Source of the DNA: Prunella strophiata
Taxonomy: Eukaryota; Chordata; Aves; Passeriformes; Prunellidae
Length of the DNA stretch: 64,000 bases
Assembly (NCBI GenBank): GCA_036583965.1
Contig: JAZBQD010000019.1
Span: forward strand, 5,960,530 to 6,024,529
Direction of reading: 5' to 3'
Both the position numbers and the translations under genes were made by a program. Each line of letters opens with the position of its first letter. The first letter of the stretch is position 1. Below, piece after piece: positions 26,521 to 40,976 of the stretch. The notes under the pieces were generated by a model that saw only the letters and a program-made list of their open reading frames with translations, made no database searches and was not told where the DNA came from.

Positions 26521-26761
26521 CTTGGTCCTAGAATGGCTCAGCTTGGTCCTAGGAATGGCTTAACTTGGTCCTAGGAATGGCTTAACTTGGTCCTAGGAAT
26601 GGCTCAGCTTGGTCCTAGGAATGGCTTAACTTGGTCCTAGGAATGGCTCAGCTTGGTCCTAGGAATGGCTCAGCTTGGTCCTAGGAATGGCTCAGCTTGG
26701 TCCTAGGAATGGCTCAGCTTGGTCCTAGGAATGGCTCAGCTTAGTCCTAGGAATGGCTGAG
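26521..26761 (+). repeat. Minisatellite, 22-bp unit, 11 copies
   Basis: The unit begins CTTGGTCCTAGGAATGGCT and ends CAG or TAA. Starts are 26521 (21 bp, one G missing), 26542, 26564, 26586, 26608, 26630, 26652, 26674, 26696, 26718 and 26740. Units 2, 3 and 5 end TAA; units 1, 4 and 6-10 end CAG; the last ends GAG. Unit 11 has TTAG for TTGG. The core CCTAGG is a 6-bp palindrome. A CR1 lies 120 bp downstream. It is a tandem repeat without spacers, so not a CRISPR array. Confidence 0.97.
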
Positions 26762-26880
26762 CCCCTGCTAGGGGACAGTGCTGTGGAGCAGCAGAGTGTG
26801 ATAGGAGCAGGGTCTGGCAAAATTCAGCGTGTGTGATAGGGGAGAGAGGGGCTGGCTGAAGTCACTGAGGCTGCCACCTG

Positions 26881-27061
26881 AGCAGGCTGCCCAGGGAAGC
26901 TGTGGGTGTCCCATCCCTGGAAGTGTTCAAGGCCAGGCTGGGGGGCTTGGAGCAACCTGCTTTAGGGGAAGGTGTCCCTACCCATGGCAACTGGGTTGGA
27001 ATGAGATAATCTTTAGGGTCCCTTCTAACCACAGCCATTCTGTGATTCTTTTCTATGATTC
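26881..27061 (+). mobile_element. CR1 LINE 3' fragment, + strand
   Basis: AGCAGGCTGCCCAGGGAAGC, CCATCCCTGGAAGTGTTCAA, GGTTGGAATGAGATAATCTT and the ending CATTCTGTGATTCTTTTCTA show a 5'-truncated CR1 of about 180 bp with its 3' terminal repeats. Confidence 0.9.
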
Positions 27062-28810
27062 CCTGAAGTCCTGTGTAGCACCACACAGAGGTGGGGGGCA
27101 GGAGCTTGGCCAGAGCCACCCGGGAAATGACTCCATTCCTGTAACTGCTTGTAACATGAGTAAGGTGAAGGGCTGTCCTCTGCCCAGGGCAGAGCTTGCA
27201 GCTGTGCCACACACAGGGTCTTCCTCTTGCCTTTGAGGTTTGTGTAGGCTGTGGGGAAGCACTGGGTTCCCCTTCCATCACTGCAGCTCCCTGCAGGGCA
27301 CTGCCTGCCAGGCATGCAGCACCCTCACTGCCCTGAAAAGCATGGATGGGACTGGGGGGGCAAGTACAGCTGGAGAGCACTGTGGCTGTGCTGCTGGAGG
27401 AAGAGACTTAAAAAAGGGATCTTGCTATCTCTAGGTTCTGAAAAACAGCCCCAATGCCACCTTAGCAGCTGGACAGTGCTAAACCCAAACACTTCCCTTT
27501 CAGGATGCAGGAAGGCTCTAAGCCCAAATCCACGTTTCACCTCATGCACATGAGGTAAAAGCCACAGGGTTTCTAGTCAGGTGCCAGGAAAAGCTGCAGC
27601 TGCCCAGAAAAGGGCAGCTGAGGACAGAGGGGAGCTCTGCTCGCTGGGCTGCTGGGATTAAGAGCAGTTCACCGCGTGTTTGAGTCATGTGTCACCAGCC
27701 AGGCTCTGACTCCTCTGGAATGAAGGTGCCATGTGGGCTGTGGAGTGCTTCTGCTTGACATGGAAAGCCAGGATGGAGAAACCTTTGGCAAAGAAGTGTG
27801 CCAGGCAGGCTCATCTGGGGATGTGCAGGAAAAGTGTTTCTGCCTGATCCCTGCAGCTTGGATCAGCTCTGGGACACAGCCTGCTGCATCTGAGCATCAC
27901 CCTGGGCTGCTCCCGCTCCCTGCCTGGGCAGAGCTGCTGTGGAGGGATGAGAGGCTGTTGATAAACGTTGTCAAATTGTTGGGTGTTCTCTGTTTTAAGT
28001 CATTCCAGCCATGGTGATGGTTGCTGGTGGTGCCAGGAGCACCAGCAGGCACTTGGGGTGGGGGCAGCAAAGCAAATGCCCGAGGGTTGAGTTCCAGGTG
28101 GGTGGGATGGCTGTGGAGTGTGCAAGGGAAGCTCAGGGATTCCAAACCTGCAGCGCCAAATTAAGGGATTGGCTGGAGAGGAAGCAGGGTGGGTTTGTGT
28201 TTGTGTCACTGTGGTGCTTCCCCAGTCACCACAGGGACAATGGGAGGTGGGAAGTGAAGTAACCCAGTGTTACTGGGTTCAAAATCTGATTCCAAATGCT
28301 CTGGGATGTGACCTTGATGGGAAAGCAGCTGCTGTGTCATGGTGTGGTGGCTTTCCTGTCATCAGCCCAGGCCAAAGCACACTGCAGCACCCACAGCACC
28401 ACCCCCAAACAGTGTCCTGTGCTCTCACAGCCATGGCATCATTTCAGGTACTGTGGAATCATTCCTCATGCAAAACTATGGAGAAGTTTGCAAACCATAT
28501 GTGAAGTAAAGCATTGTGGAGTCTTTTGAGAACAGAGATGGAGGACAGGTAAACTTAGCAATTATGTCCCCAAAGTGCAGAGATGACATGGGCCATCTAT
28601 TGCTCCATGTCTGCAAATCCATCTAGAAAAGTTCCAGGGGCTCATTAGCTTTAATGTGTCAATTGGGGGTGATGCATTTCAGCATGTTGGTTTTAAAATA
28701 ATGCCCTTTTTATTCCTTTTTCTCAGGACAGTACAGTCATTCTGCTTTCCCTGAGCCTCCTCCATGGTTTTCCATTAGTCCTCAATCAATTATTTATTCA
28801 TGGGAGAGTA

Positions 28811-28850
28811 TCTGAGAGCAGCAGTCCAGTCTGAGAGCAGCAGTACTTGA
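28811..28850 (+). repeat. Two-unit tandem duplication (21 bp)
   Basis: TCTGAGAGCAGCAGT appears twice with 21-bp spacing, separated by CCAG. It is a small local duplication within the large intron. Confidence 0.8.
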
Positions 28851-30792
28851 CTGTGGAGATGAGTTTGAAGTACTTGATGGCTGAACCCACTGGAATTGTC
28901 AATAACATTAAGAAGTACTTTCCTGCCACAAAATAAAAATGTGGCCTTGTAGGTGGAGAGTGCTAAACTTTGATGAGGACATGAGCTAAAAATTCACTTT
29001 AGATGCCACCTGGGTGTAACTTTAGTGAGCACAGACAAGGAGTTTTTTGAACATCACCTTGCCTCCAAGTTGACTGACTTTTGCATTGTGATAGAAAATC
29101 TGCATTGTTGTGCAATTCTGGCCTGTGTTGTAAACATGGGAGGTCTAGGTAGAAAATCTGTAATTCTGAGTTTTGATCTGATGTGGTGCCTCAGCAAGAG
29201 GCACCAAGGTTTTTGCCTGATGTTTCTTGTCTCCCTAGACTAGAAATAAGTTTTGGTGGGGATTTTTAGTGTCTTCTTCCTGACCAAAGGGATTTATAAA
29301 CAAGACATGTAGCTGGACTCTGTGTAAGCAAGAGGGACCTGACAGCTTCAGAACTTCCACAGCTGAAATAGTAAAATCTGAATATGTCAGGAGGCATTTC
29401 CAGACAGACACACAGTACCCTGGGCATCCTTCTCCTTGGTCACACTTTGCAGAGGCCAAAAGGACTTGCAGGGACTTGATGTGTGAATGTGCTAAAAATT
29501 CAAGGGCTGAGCAGTGTAAAGACAGACTCTCCTCACTCATATCCCATTTGTGTTTTTTTCCTTGATGGGGTCAGAGGAGACAGTGCTTATTCCATTTTGT
29601 GATTAATTTGTTTCAGACATAACAGGAACAAGGCAGTTGGCAGCTCCTTGTGCCTGGCAGCCATGTCAGGTGAGCATCACTTGACTCCTGCTCTGGGTTA
29701 CTGCTGCTTTGCTAACAATCAGGCAGCCACCATAAGGCACCTAATTTGGGAACTTTGGTAGCCTTGTCAGCTGGTGAGTCAAATTTAGAGGGTCTGAAGT
29801 GGCTTGGGAAAGCATCTGTTCCCCTGAGCCAGCTGAGGGAGCCCAGCCTAGTGAGACTCAAGGGTTAAGTACTTGATGTGATGTGGGGATACACCAGCCA
29901 GCATTGTTGATGGGCAGTTTGGGGTCTGTTTGATGCTGTGTGACATTTGGGGTGACACATGGGATCTGGTCTGTCCCTGCTGGCCTGGCACAAAGGTCAG
30001 TGTCACTGGTTCCTGCATGCAGGCAGCCTGGGAGGAGTCAGAGTGGGACTGCACAGAGCTGAGCATGCCCAGCCAGGAATTCCACCTGGCTCTGCCGTGC
30101 TTATCCAGGATCCTTGGGCTTCACACAGCTCTGGGTGAATCACCTGTAATGAGTGAATAATAACAGTAACTCACATGAAATGAGAAACTAAATCTTGGGG
30201 TAATGACCCATCTTCTAGGCTCCTAGAAAAACTTCTTCCATTTTTACTTAAGTGATTGTTGTGGTCAAAAGCAGAGGAGATCAGAGCAGTCAGAAAAGCA
30301 CTGTGTTTGCCTAAAGGCTCCCTGGAGTCTTAAAAAAAAAAAGAGCCAATTATATCAGTGATAGTGTCAGTTTGATTTTTTAAGAAACAGCTCTCAAGAC
30401 AGCATTTCCTGGGAAATTAATTCATTTCTTCCAAGGGGAACCAGGCAGAACCCCCTCCTGTGCAGCAGTGGGGTGGCTGTGTGCTTTGTGCCCACAATGT
30501 GTCACTAGCAGGGAGACTGTTCTTTTGCTCTGTGCATAAAAATTCAGTGCAGATGGTGAGATTTTCAAAAGCAGCCATGCTGGGCCAGCTTGGATGCTCC
30601 CTCAAAAGTTAATAGTAAGTTTGGCAGTGGAAATCTACAGGCCAAAGGAAGGTGCTTTTAAAAATCCTGTCTAAAAATACAGTACTTCTGCCTTCAGCTT
30701 TGTTTATTCCATTATAGAAAGGAGATTAGCACCTATAGCCTTAGCTTTATAAATCTGGATCTGTAATTCAGAGCCTTAATAAGGTTAAGTAA

Positions 30793-30807
30793 TTTTTTTT
30801 TTTTTTT
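30793..30807 (+). repeat. Poly(T) tract, about 15 bp
   Basis: Run of T followed by CCCTCAGGGCAGG, so it looks like a splice acceptor polypyrimidine tract. No conserved exon follows it. Confidence 0.85.
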
Positions 30808-33800
30808 CCCTCAGGGCAGGGCCTATTTCAAAATTGAGTGAACTTGACAGGAGTTAGGTTTTTTTTCGCTGATTTCCCTGGACTTAGAGTCAGGCTCAGA
30901 GTACAGAGAACCTTACCTGTATCAGATGAATGTGGAGAAGTCTGCCTGACCAGATTTGCAGGTTCCAGGCAGGAGTGTCCTTCCCACAGAGCCCTGCTGG
31001 CATTGCCAGTACCAGCACAGGTTGGTTTGCTGCCCAAGCCAGTGCCAGAGGCAGTCTGCACACATCATCCTGATGGATAGGGACACCTTCATTTTTATTT
31101 TCTTTGATATTTTTAGGAGCAAAATATTCTTCCTAAGACTGGAGTGTAAGGAGGGTGGATTCCATGGCAGCTGTGGGATGAGCAGGAGAGTCCCTTTGGT
31201 GTGGGCTGCTGCCATTCCCCCAGGGCAGCCTTAGTGGCACCCAGCAGTGAAGTGGGGACCTGTGCTGTGTGCTGGGGGAAGGAGGAGCCTTTTCAGCACC
31301 AACCCTGATGCTACCAGGACAGCCTGGAGCCTTCAGCAGCCCTGTGGTGGGCTGTGGGCAGCTGGTGATGACTAATCCTGGGTAACTCTCACTCCATCTT
31401 GTAGTGTTGAGACCATGCTGTGCTGCAGGCACAAACCTGATTTCATTTTAATTTCCATATCAGGCTTTGAATCAACATTGATCTATTTTTGTCAAAGTGA
31501 CACAACAGGCTTGTGCTTTTTAACCTCTCCTAACTCCATCAGTCCCCTGATTCTTGTTCCTGCATTTGAGTCTTGAGTGTGTTGTGTGCCTCCTCTGAAG
31601 GCTTCAGGCAATGGGATGCACAAAAAGAAACATTGTGGTTGGTGGTTTTTTTTTTTTCTTTTCCTTTTCCCCTCTTTTTCTGGCAGCAGTAAAATAAGAG
31701 CTCTGTTGGGAGCAACTCAGCAAGTAATGTTTCAGGGCCAGCAAATTCCAGTGTTGCTGCCCAGTGGGACTGAGGAGTCTATCACAGGACTAGGCTGGCA
31801 GCTCATGCAGAGAGAGAACACGTGGCATCCATACCAAAAGCTGGACACGAAGCCTTTTTCCATCCACCTCTCCCCTTCCTGCAGTAAATGGGAGGACAAA
31901 TGCCCTGGGATTCAGGGAAACACTTCAAGTGTAGCTCTTCTTTCCTGAGTAGAGTCCCACATAAAAGTGCAGCAAATAATACATAGATTATAAATAAGTA
32001 TCTATAAAAAATGCACGCCCACCAATTTGGATGTATGAATAAATTATAGGGATTGTGCCATCTTTGAGATTACTCCAGTGTGGCAACCTCCAGCATGTCT
32101 GTGTTTCACCAGTAATGGCTCTGGCTTCGTGGCTGCCCCATTTCACATGTCCCCCATGTCTTTCTGCCCTTGTAAAGCTGCCTTTGGACGCTGTCATCAG
32201 CCCTCTTACAGCTGCTGAGGGTGTAAAGGGGAAGCTTGTGGGTGTGCCTGTCCCCAGAGGGACTCAGTGAGGTCCCACTGGATCTGCAGCACCAGCTCTG
32301 TGATCATCTCTCGTGGTGTGCCCAGGGTTTTTAGTCTCTGCCTTTATACTTGAGCCTACCACTCTTGTTTTAACTGGGGGATGAATCACTGCCTGCTCAT
32401 CTCAGCAGCAATGAAATCCTGTGAGTAATTGTGTTAATCTTCCACAAGTGCCCTTCTGAAGTGCCCAGAGGGAGGGGAGGGGGGAGTGCTGGTGCTTCCA
32501 ACCACCAGAGAGGTCTTGGATGCTGGGTAATGCCATCTCCTGTGCTGTAAGAGAAGTCAGTGCCTTGGGCACTGCTTTGTCTTCAGAGCAGCAGCCTGGG
32601 GTTTAGCAGGAGGGGCCAGTGCTCTGATGTAGGCCAGGGAGCCCTTGCAGGCAGGAAGGGGTCAGGCAGATGGACAGCCAGCAGTGCTGGGTGCCAGCCC
32701 ATCTCTGCCAAAAACCCCATGGTGCTGCCTTAATGCAGGCAGATTGCTTGTAGAAACTTGTCCTTGTGCTTGAAGGGCTGCTTGACTTTAAAATAATAAC
32801 AGAGCACTTCTGGATACAGTGCTTGCCAGTCTGTGTAGTCTGAAGCCCAAGCAACAGAGCAAGAATCAGACTTACCCCATGAGTGTGCAAGGCTGATACT
32901 GAGTGCCTTTGGACCTCCTGAGGAGCACAGATGCAGGTGTGAGGCTCTGTCTGGGCTAATTCACCCACTCCTGACCTTGCCCTCAGGCAGTGCTTGGCCA
33001 TGTGCTGTGCTGAGAGCTTTCAGCATGTTCAGTGCTGTGTCTGACCCTGGACTTGAGTCCATGTTGCATCAGTCTGTAACATCTTGTGTTGCAAGAGAGG
33101 TGGAGCCTGCTTTGGAGGCTGAGTATCCCTACTCCATCACACCTTAATCCCAACACATGGCTGCAGAGCCTTTCCAGAGGTGTGCTCTGGGTGCCAGCAG
33201 GGTGTGTTGGGTGAAGCAGAGACAAAGCAGGAGGCTCTTGTTGTATTCTGCCACACTCCCCTCCCCACTGTCTGTGGAGTCTGCAGGATGTGCTGTGGTG
33301 GGATGGGGCTGTAGAAGCCCCAGGAATGGTGCTGGGCTCCTGGCTGCAGCACTGCTGAGGTGGCTGTAGGATGGACCTTTCCACAGCCTCCTCTGGCTCC
33401 TGTGGCCAGCAAGGACAGGCACCTGTCTACTGTTAAGTGGCCCAGCAATGAGTGTGGATTTTCAGTGGAGTTTCACTTACTTGTATCACTTAATCTCAAG
33501 TCTGAGTTGGATCCTGGAGTCATTATATCACATTTCTGCTATGGCTTTGTTTGTTGGAAATGAGAAGGTCAGCCTGGAGCCGTGGTGGATGTATTTACAG
33601 TCCCTAAACACTGAAGTCTGGTCAGATTTTGAAAACAACTTTTGGCTGTTAGGCCAGTGTAGAAGGGCACTTGCTAAGTTTTGTTCCTACTTTCTGGTAA
33701 TTATGAATTACAGATATCTGGAGAGATCTTCCCTTCATTTCAGTCCTGCACTTCAGGTTGCTGTTTTCTGTAGCCAGGCTGTCTGTGTGGCTGACAGTGG

Positions 33801-35100
33801 TCTGGGTGGGTTTCACCTCAGAGGTTGTTTGGAAACCAAAATAAATGTTTTCTTTACCCAAAGGAATGTTTTTCAAGGAAACAAAGAGTAGAAGTTGCGT
33901 TTTGCAGTCCCTGTGTGTTTTGAAATTACTTGGTGCAGTGCTGGGGAGGATGGGGCACAGACTGAATCCCTGTGGGATTTGGGGAATTGTGCTGGGAAGC
34001 TGCAGGTGTGTAAAGCAACACTTTCCATCTCAGCCTGCAATGCTCACACAGTGATGTGTGTAAATGCCTACACACTGCTTATATGCTGGGTAACAACAGT
34101 GTCCTACCTCTTTTTTATTTGGCAGCAAAACTCAGCATTTCAACTGTTTTTCTCCAGCTCAGTGCAGCTTGATCCTTTTCTGATCTCAGCTTTGTGGCTC
34201 CCTTTATCAAAGGCTGGTAACCTGGAGTTTCATTTGTGATTTCAGTGTTTCCTCCTGCCCTAGAGATGTGCCTAGGCAAATACCAGCAGCTCAGCCTGGG
34301 TTTTTATGTCTTAGCTCTGGTAGAATATGTTGCAGGTGTCAGCTTCAGCCTGTATTTACTGCTGCCACTCAGCTTTACCACTGCCTAGGACATGCTTAAC
34401 TCTTCCTTGGGGCTATGAGAGTATGAGTTTCTGGTTACGAAAGCTTACTTGATCACAGAAATAAATAAGTATTAGTTATTAGAAAATTGTGGGTGATGTG
34501 AGCCATTTTCTGTGAAGGAATTTATAAGCAAGTTCTCTACAACCCAAGACTTACAGTAGAAACTGCCTTAATTCCCAAAGTGGTATATAATCTTGGGGAC
34601 AAAATGTGGAGATCCCTAGTCCTAAAGCTGGTGGAACAGATTCATGAAAATAATTATTTACTTTCTTAATTTCTTTTAATTATTTCTTTAATTAATTTAT
34701 TTTTCTAACTGAGTCTCCAAGATGGAAAGAAAGAAAATATTTTTGTGGGCCCAAAATACATGTTAAGGCTTTTTAAAAGCAATTATAATTTTTTTGCAAG
34801 TCAAGACAGCATTGGTTTCAGGTAAAATGAAGTATTTTAGTTTGGATGTTCCTTATGAATGCAAAGGAAAATGGGAAACATTATCAGCTTCACAGGAGTA
34901 TTTAGGGCTTTACATAAAACTGAGACCTCCATCTGTTCTCCTCCTTATTTAATCAAAGCCTGGGTTTAAATCTGTTGCCCACTGTATTTGGAGCAAAGCC
35001 TCCAACTTGAAAACTACTGCCTTTTCCTTAACTATCTTACCAACTGTGCTATTCTGCAGGTTGTACATCTTTCATTCTCCTCTGTTGAAGTTGCTTCATT

Positions 35101-35117
35101 AAAAAAAAAAAAAAAAA
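35101..35117 (+). repeat. Poly(A) tract, 17 bp
   Basis: Seventeen A residues follow GTTGCTTCATT. No duplicated flank or retroposon body is recognised. Confidence 0.9.
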
Positions 35118-37710
35118 TACAATGTTTTTGGAGCAGGGGTTGGAAATGTGTATTACTTTGGCTACCAGAGCAGGCAGTAGAAATGCATTTTTCTGCATCA
35201 TGATGGAGATTGCAGTATTTTTGTGAAGTAAAATGACTTCAGCAGAAGAGGTGGAGAAAAATTAAAATCTCATCCCTGTTTGCAAAGGGGCTTGAATGCA
35301 CATTTGCTCACCCAAAAGTGTTTCCAAGGAATGTCTAAAGGGAAAGTTTTCCCCTTCAGAAAAGCTAAAGTTACTCATTTAGCTAATTTCAGTTTGGGGA
35401 TTTTGTTTTTCATTGTGTATTTTTTGAAAACCATTTGGCTGGAGTTTTATGTTAGCCACACTTACCTTTGTGCCTGGCACCACTGAGTGATTTGTATTGA
35501 GATGGGAGCACCAGGCTTTAATGAGCTTTAAACTGGACCTTTGAGATTAGCAAACCTGGGATAACCTTGAGGGGAGGCAGGAAGCCAGTGTCTGCCACCC
35601 TTACACCTCTGGATCTTTACTACATGTACAGCCCTTCCCAAAACAGGGTGATGAAATCAAAATAAGGGAAAAACCCACCAAACTTCATCCTTTCAAATAC
35701 AGTTTCTGCATCAGGAGTGAGATGGCAGGTACGTGTATCACACACATTCCCTGGCAAAAGTCCCAGGTGCAGGGAAATTGCATTTGACAGATGCTTGGGA
35801 AAAGGACCAGATCATCTGCAATGGTAATTTTGGGTTTTTTTACAAACGTCAAACTCGAGCAGCAGATGTGCAAAGAACACCTCTCCCAATGAGTGACACT
35901 GAAGCAGCTCATTTTGTCATTTCTTCTGGGTCTAGACTAAACAAGGCCATTAAGCCAGTGTGCCATAGCTGAGGGTGAGGACAAAGACAGCCTTTTCTGA
36001 GTCAGGATGAAGCCTGTTTTCCAGGGAGGGTTTGCCAGTGAAAGGCAGAACCTCAGCTGGACCTTAGAAACGCAGCCTCAGAAAACCTCTCTGCCGTTAC
36101 TGCTTCATGGAACTGCTAAAAATATTGGATGGAAAATGCAAGTATTAAGGAAATGAGGTAGATTTGGCCTTTCTGAGCTGGATGGCTTCCAGTTTCATCA
36201 GCTTCCCGGAATCCTTGCTGCGAAAATGAAGAGCTCCTTGTAAATCTCAGAGAACTGTCAGTGTTTTTCCTCTCATGTGGCCGTGCTGGCTTACGGGGTC
36301 CGGTGCGTGGGGAGACCTGTCAGCATCAAGCAGTGAGTTCAGAGCTCACAGCTGCTGGGATGGTTTGGGACAAATGCTCAAACCACAGCTTTCCCAGGGA
36401 TTTATCCTATGGGGCAGCCAGAGAGAGCAGGCTCTAGAGGAGCCTGTGGCTGAGGCTGCCACTGTGCTGGCCCATGAGACCTCCAAGAGGGAAGTGTAGG
36501 GATGATCTCCTGTCACTTTGCCGATCAGAGAGCCTTGAGCAGCCTTCTGTGGTCATGGGAGGTCCTCTTCTGAAATGATCTGCACGTAGCCAAGGGCCTG
36601 AGCAAGTGAGAGCCAGAGCAACGTCACATTACAGGTTGTGTGAAAATAGAAAATGGGAGTGTTGGGTTTCACACTGCTGGACAGAAGTCAGGAGGAGACA
36701 ACAGACACTGTTAATGGGTTTAACGTGCAGTGTGGAGAAGCCAAGGGCTGGAGCTTTGCCTGGTGTGGTTAGAGCTGTGCTTACCCAGCCAGAGGCAGAC
36801 AGTTTAAATTTAATGGCAATTACTGACATAGAGGCTCTCTGGGAGGAGCCAGCCAGCGCAGCGCTCTCGCACCTGCAGGACTCCTGCCATCTCAGAGCTG
36901 GGCTGAGCATGGTGCCCTGTGCAGCCAGCAGGGATTTGGGAGATCCTGCAGCATGTCCTGTGGGGCAGAGGCTGGGCAGTGGCAGCGTGCCCTGGCGACG
37001 TGGTCAGCAGAGCTGGCCCAGCCCCGTGGCTGTCTCTTGCCTCTGCTCTTCCACATCATGACTGTGTTTCTGCTGGCTCAGATGTAAGGATGGTGTATTT
37101 TGAGGGATGCTCAAAGTGTTCCAGGACGTGGTGGATGTTTCAGGCAACAGGAGGAGGTTTGCTGGGGGGATCTCTAAGCGAGTTCACCAAAATTCCCCTC
37201 CCAGCTGTATCTTCAGGGGCACACCGCAACAGTCAGCCAGGACCAAGAAGGTGTTTGCTGCATTTAAACCCAAGCCAAGAATAAACTGTGCATTTCACCC
37301 ATGGCAGATTCCTGAAAACAAGGCCTGCCTTCATGCTTGGAGGGCTTCCTTGCCCTGCCAGGAACCACAGGGAAGAGCAACAGGAGCTTTGGCTGTAAAC
37401 TACTGCTGAAGATGGGCAACCACGCACAAACCTCTCCCTGTGCTCACCTAAAGCCTTTCCAGGACAAACCTTTGCCCACATGCCTCAGCCATCATTTGTG
37501 ATTCTCAGAAGGGAAAAAATAAGTGTCTCCTGCTGAGCATCCCACCCAGAGCAAACACTGCAGCATGAGACAGGCATGGGCACTGTGCTTTGCATCCAAA
37601 TTTCACTGGCCACTGGGCAGCTCGTGGGCCTGCTGGGTAGGGCAGCAGCATTGCAGAAAGCTTTTTGCTGGCTTGTGTTGCCAAGCCATCCTAAAGTTGA
37701 AGAGAGAGGA

Positions 37711-37870
37711 TGTGTGATCTTGTGATTAAGATCCAAGCTGGAATTCAGGAAGCTGGTGTTCAGCCTTGTCTCTGGGGGACATGGGCAAATGTCTTAACTT
37801 CTATCCTTTGCTTTCCCATCCATTCAAAAGAGGCTAAGAATACTTTTCCTTATCTCTTTAGGAGAGGATG
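37711..37870 (+). mobile_element. MIR-like ancient tRNA-derived SINE relic
   Basis: The stretch aligns by eye with the MIR/CORE-SINE family: CTGGAATTCAGGAAGCTGG near the tRNA-like part, then GGGGGACATGGGCAAATGTC, TTAACTTCTATCCTTTGC and CATCCATTCAAAAGAGG, matching the MIR text 'gaccttgggcaagtcacttaacctc...cccatctgtaaaatgg'. Such copies are very old in amniotes and may survive through exaptation. Divergence makes the exact ends approximate. Confidence 0.6.
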
Positions 37871-39609
37871 TGGCTCTGATTGTCTTACACAATGTGTCCT
37901 TGATCTTTCCAGTGCAGCTGAGGGAGGGCTGTCTGGAGTCCTGTGGGATGTGGAAATGCCAAGGCACAGCAGAGCCATCAACCCCCTGATTCTCACTCTA
38001 GGATCATAGGTGGAGGATGAACAGGATCAAGCTGGATTCAGATTTCAGCTCAACCATAGATTTTAAAATTGATGTGGAGATGTCACCACCTATGTTACCA
38101 CCCTCCCTACTGCTTTCTCTTCCTAGGAAATAGATATCCAACCAAAGGGCAAAATGGATCAAGAATCTAGCATAAAGGGAGTTCTGAGACCCTAAAATGC
38201 ACTTAGTTTTTGATCCTGATGTGGGCATCAAAATGACTTTGAAGGTGGCTTTGCCAAGGCCACCCCATCATGATGCTGCTGTGACAGCTCTGGGCAGCTC
38301 TTGGGCCTGAGACAGTTCAAAAAATGAACTGTGACCTGTTTGTGCTGCACAGAGCTCCTCTCCTGCATCTGCAGTGGTGCCTGGAGCTTGTCTGGCAGCT
38401 GCAAAGCAGAGGTGCTGCGAGCTGGTGTATTTTTAGGCAGGCATTGCCCAAGTCTGCAGATGACCCTGTCGTGTTCCTGACAGTGCTTCTGGCTGCAGGC
38501 TGTTCCTGTGGGCAATCTCAAGGTCAGGCAAGCTGATAAAGCTTTGTTAGGGCTCTGTCATTTTGGCAGCTCTGCTTTCCATGAGGAGCTCCCAAGGTGT
38601 TAGAGGTGATGTACTTGCTGGAAGAAGTGTCCCCCTGCAGCTTGTTGGGCTGCAGGTCTCTTGTGACAGTGACAAGGAGGTCCCCACTCCAGTGAGGGCT
38701 AGGGGAGATGTTCACTGCTTTTATCAGTGCACTGCTGGAATTGATACAGCTGGGAGGACTTGAAGACTTCACCTTATGGGGGAGGTGTCCTCTGCTGCCT
38801 GAAGATTCCCCCTGCCCATGTGGTGTGATGTCAGTAGGGAGTTTCTTCTCTTCTCAGTGTGGATAATGCTCCAGATGGGATTTATCAGTCAGGCTGATAA
38901 CAAGGAGATCTGGGACTGAAGCCCCAACACCTCAGGAGAACAGGGCAGGTTCTTCCCCTCTGCAGAGGCCTTGCTGTGCTCCCCAGCTCCAGTGTCTGCT
39001 CCAGTGCAGCTTTGCTGAATCAGGGTGCAGCCTGTGTGCAGCATTTTGCTGCATCATAACATCCTTACACAACCTGACAGCTCTGGCAACCTCTGCTCCA
39101 CTGAGTCCCAGAGCTGAAGGAGCAGGAGCCCTGCCAGCCAGGCTTGTGGTGTGTTTGGAAACCCATGTGGGCAAACTCCTGCAGCACCTGCCCTCATTAA
39201 ATGGCACTGGCAAAATGATACTTCTTCCTTCCTCCCTTTTGTAAGAGTTGAAGCAAAATAAAACCTCTCCTGCATGACTTTGGTTAATTTTTTTATGGTG
39301 ATTGTCACTGTAGGACATGAAACAACACGACGTGGACAGCAGCTCTTTGTAAGGTGAAAGAGGCAAAAGAGAAAGTTTATTAAATTCTGACTCCATTTAT
39401 AGATTTCTGAAATCTCAGTGTCATTGGAGGGTGACAGTGCCACCTCCTCAATGCCACTGGACGACCCAACAGTTCATCAAGTTACTCGTCCCCCATAAAG
39501 GAATGCAAAACAATAAGTTATTTACAGAAGGTGTGTAAGAAAGTTCTGCACAATAATGTAAACATCAGAAGGCTTTAGAGAAACTTAAAAATCAGGGTGA
39601 CAATGATGA

Positions 39610-40787
<1,178 letters not shown>

Positions 40788-40976
40788 ATCCTGCAGGAGA
40801 TGCTGTATGGCCCTGATGTGGACTGGTGGGCCATGGGAGTGCTGCTGTACGAGATGCTGTGCGGCCACGCGCCCTTCGAGGCCGAGAACGAGGACGATCT
40901 CTTCGAGGCCATCCTGAACGATGAGGTCGTCTACCCAACGTGGCTCCAGCAGGATGCAGTGGCAATCCTCAAAGCA
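40788..40976 (+). CDS. PRKCH: PRKCH coding exon: alpha-F to alpha-H of kinase C-lobe
   Basis: The exon has 189 nt, exactly 63 codons in phase 0 (fragment residues 125-187). It opens ILQEMLYGP and carries the alpha-F signature [12 protein letters not shown], whose Asp anchors the catalytic loop in eukaryotic protein kinases. The acidic stretch [12 protein letters not shown], typical of PKC eta and epsilon, follows. The acceptor is CCCCCCTGTGCTGCAG with a strong pyrimidine tract; the donor is GTGAGT at 40977. The last residues are ILKA, where the mammalian protein as I recall it has ILKS. GC and CpG content rise sharply inside the exon around 40860-40930. The preceding intron is only 935 bp, the shortest of the gene here. 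Confidence 0.97.

Noticed and set aside
26521..26761. Possible CRISPR array
   Set aside because: The units are head-to-tail without unique spacers, in a vertebrate intron.
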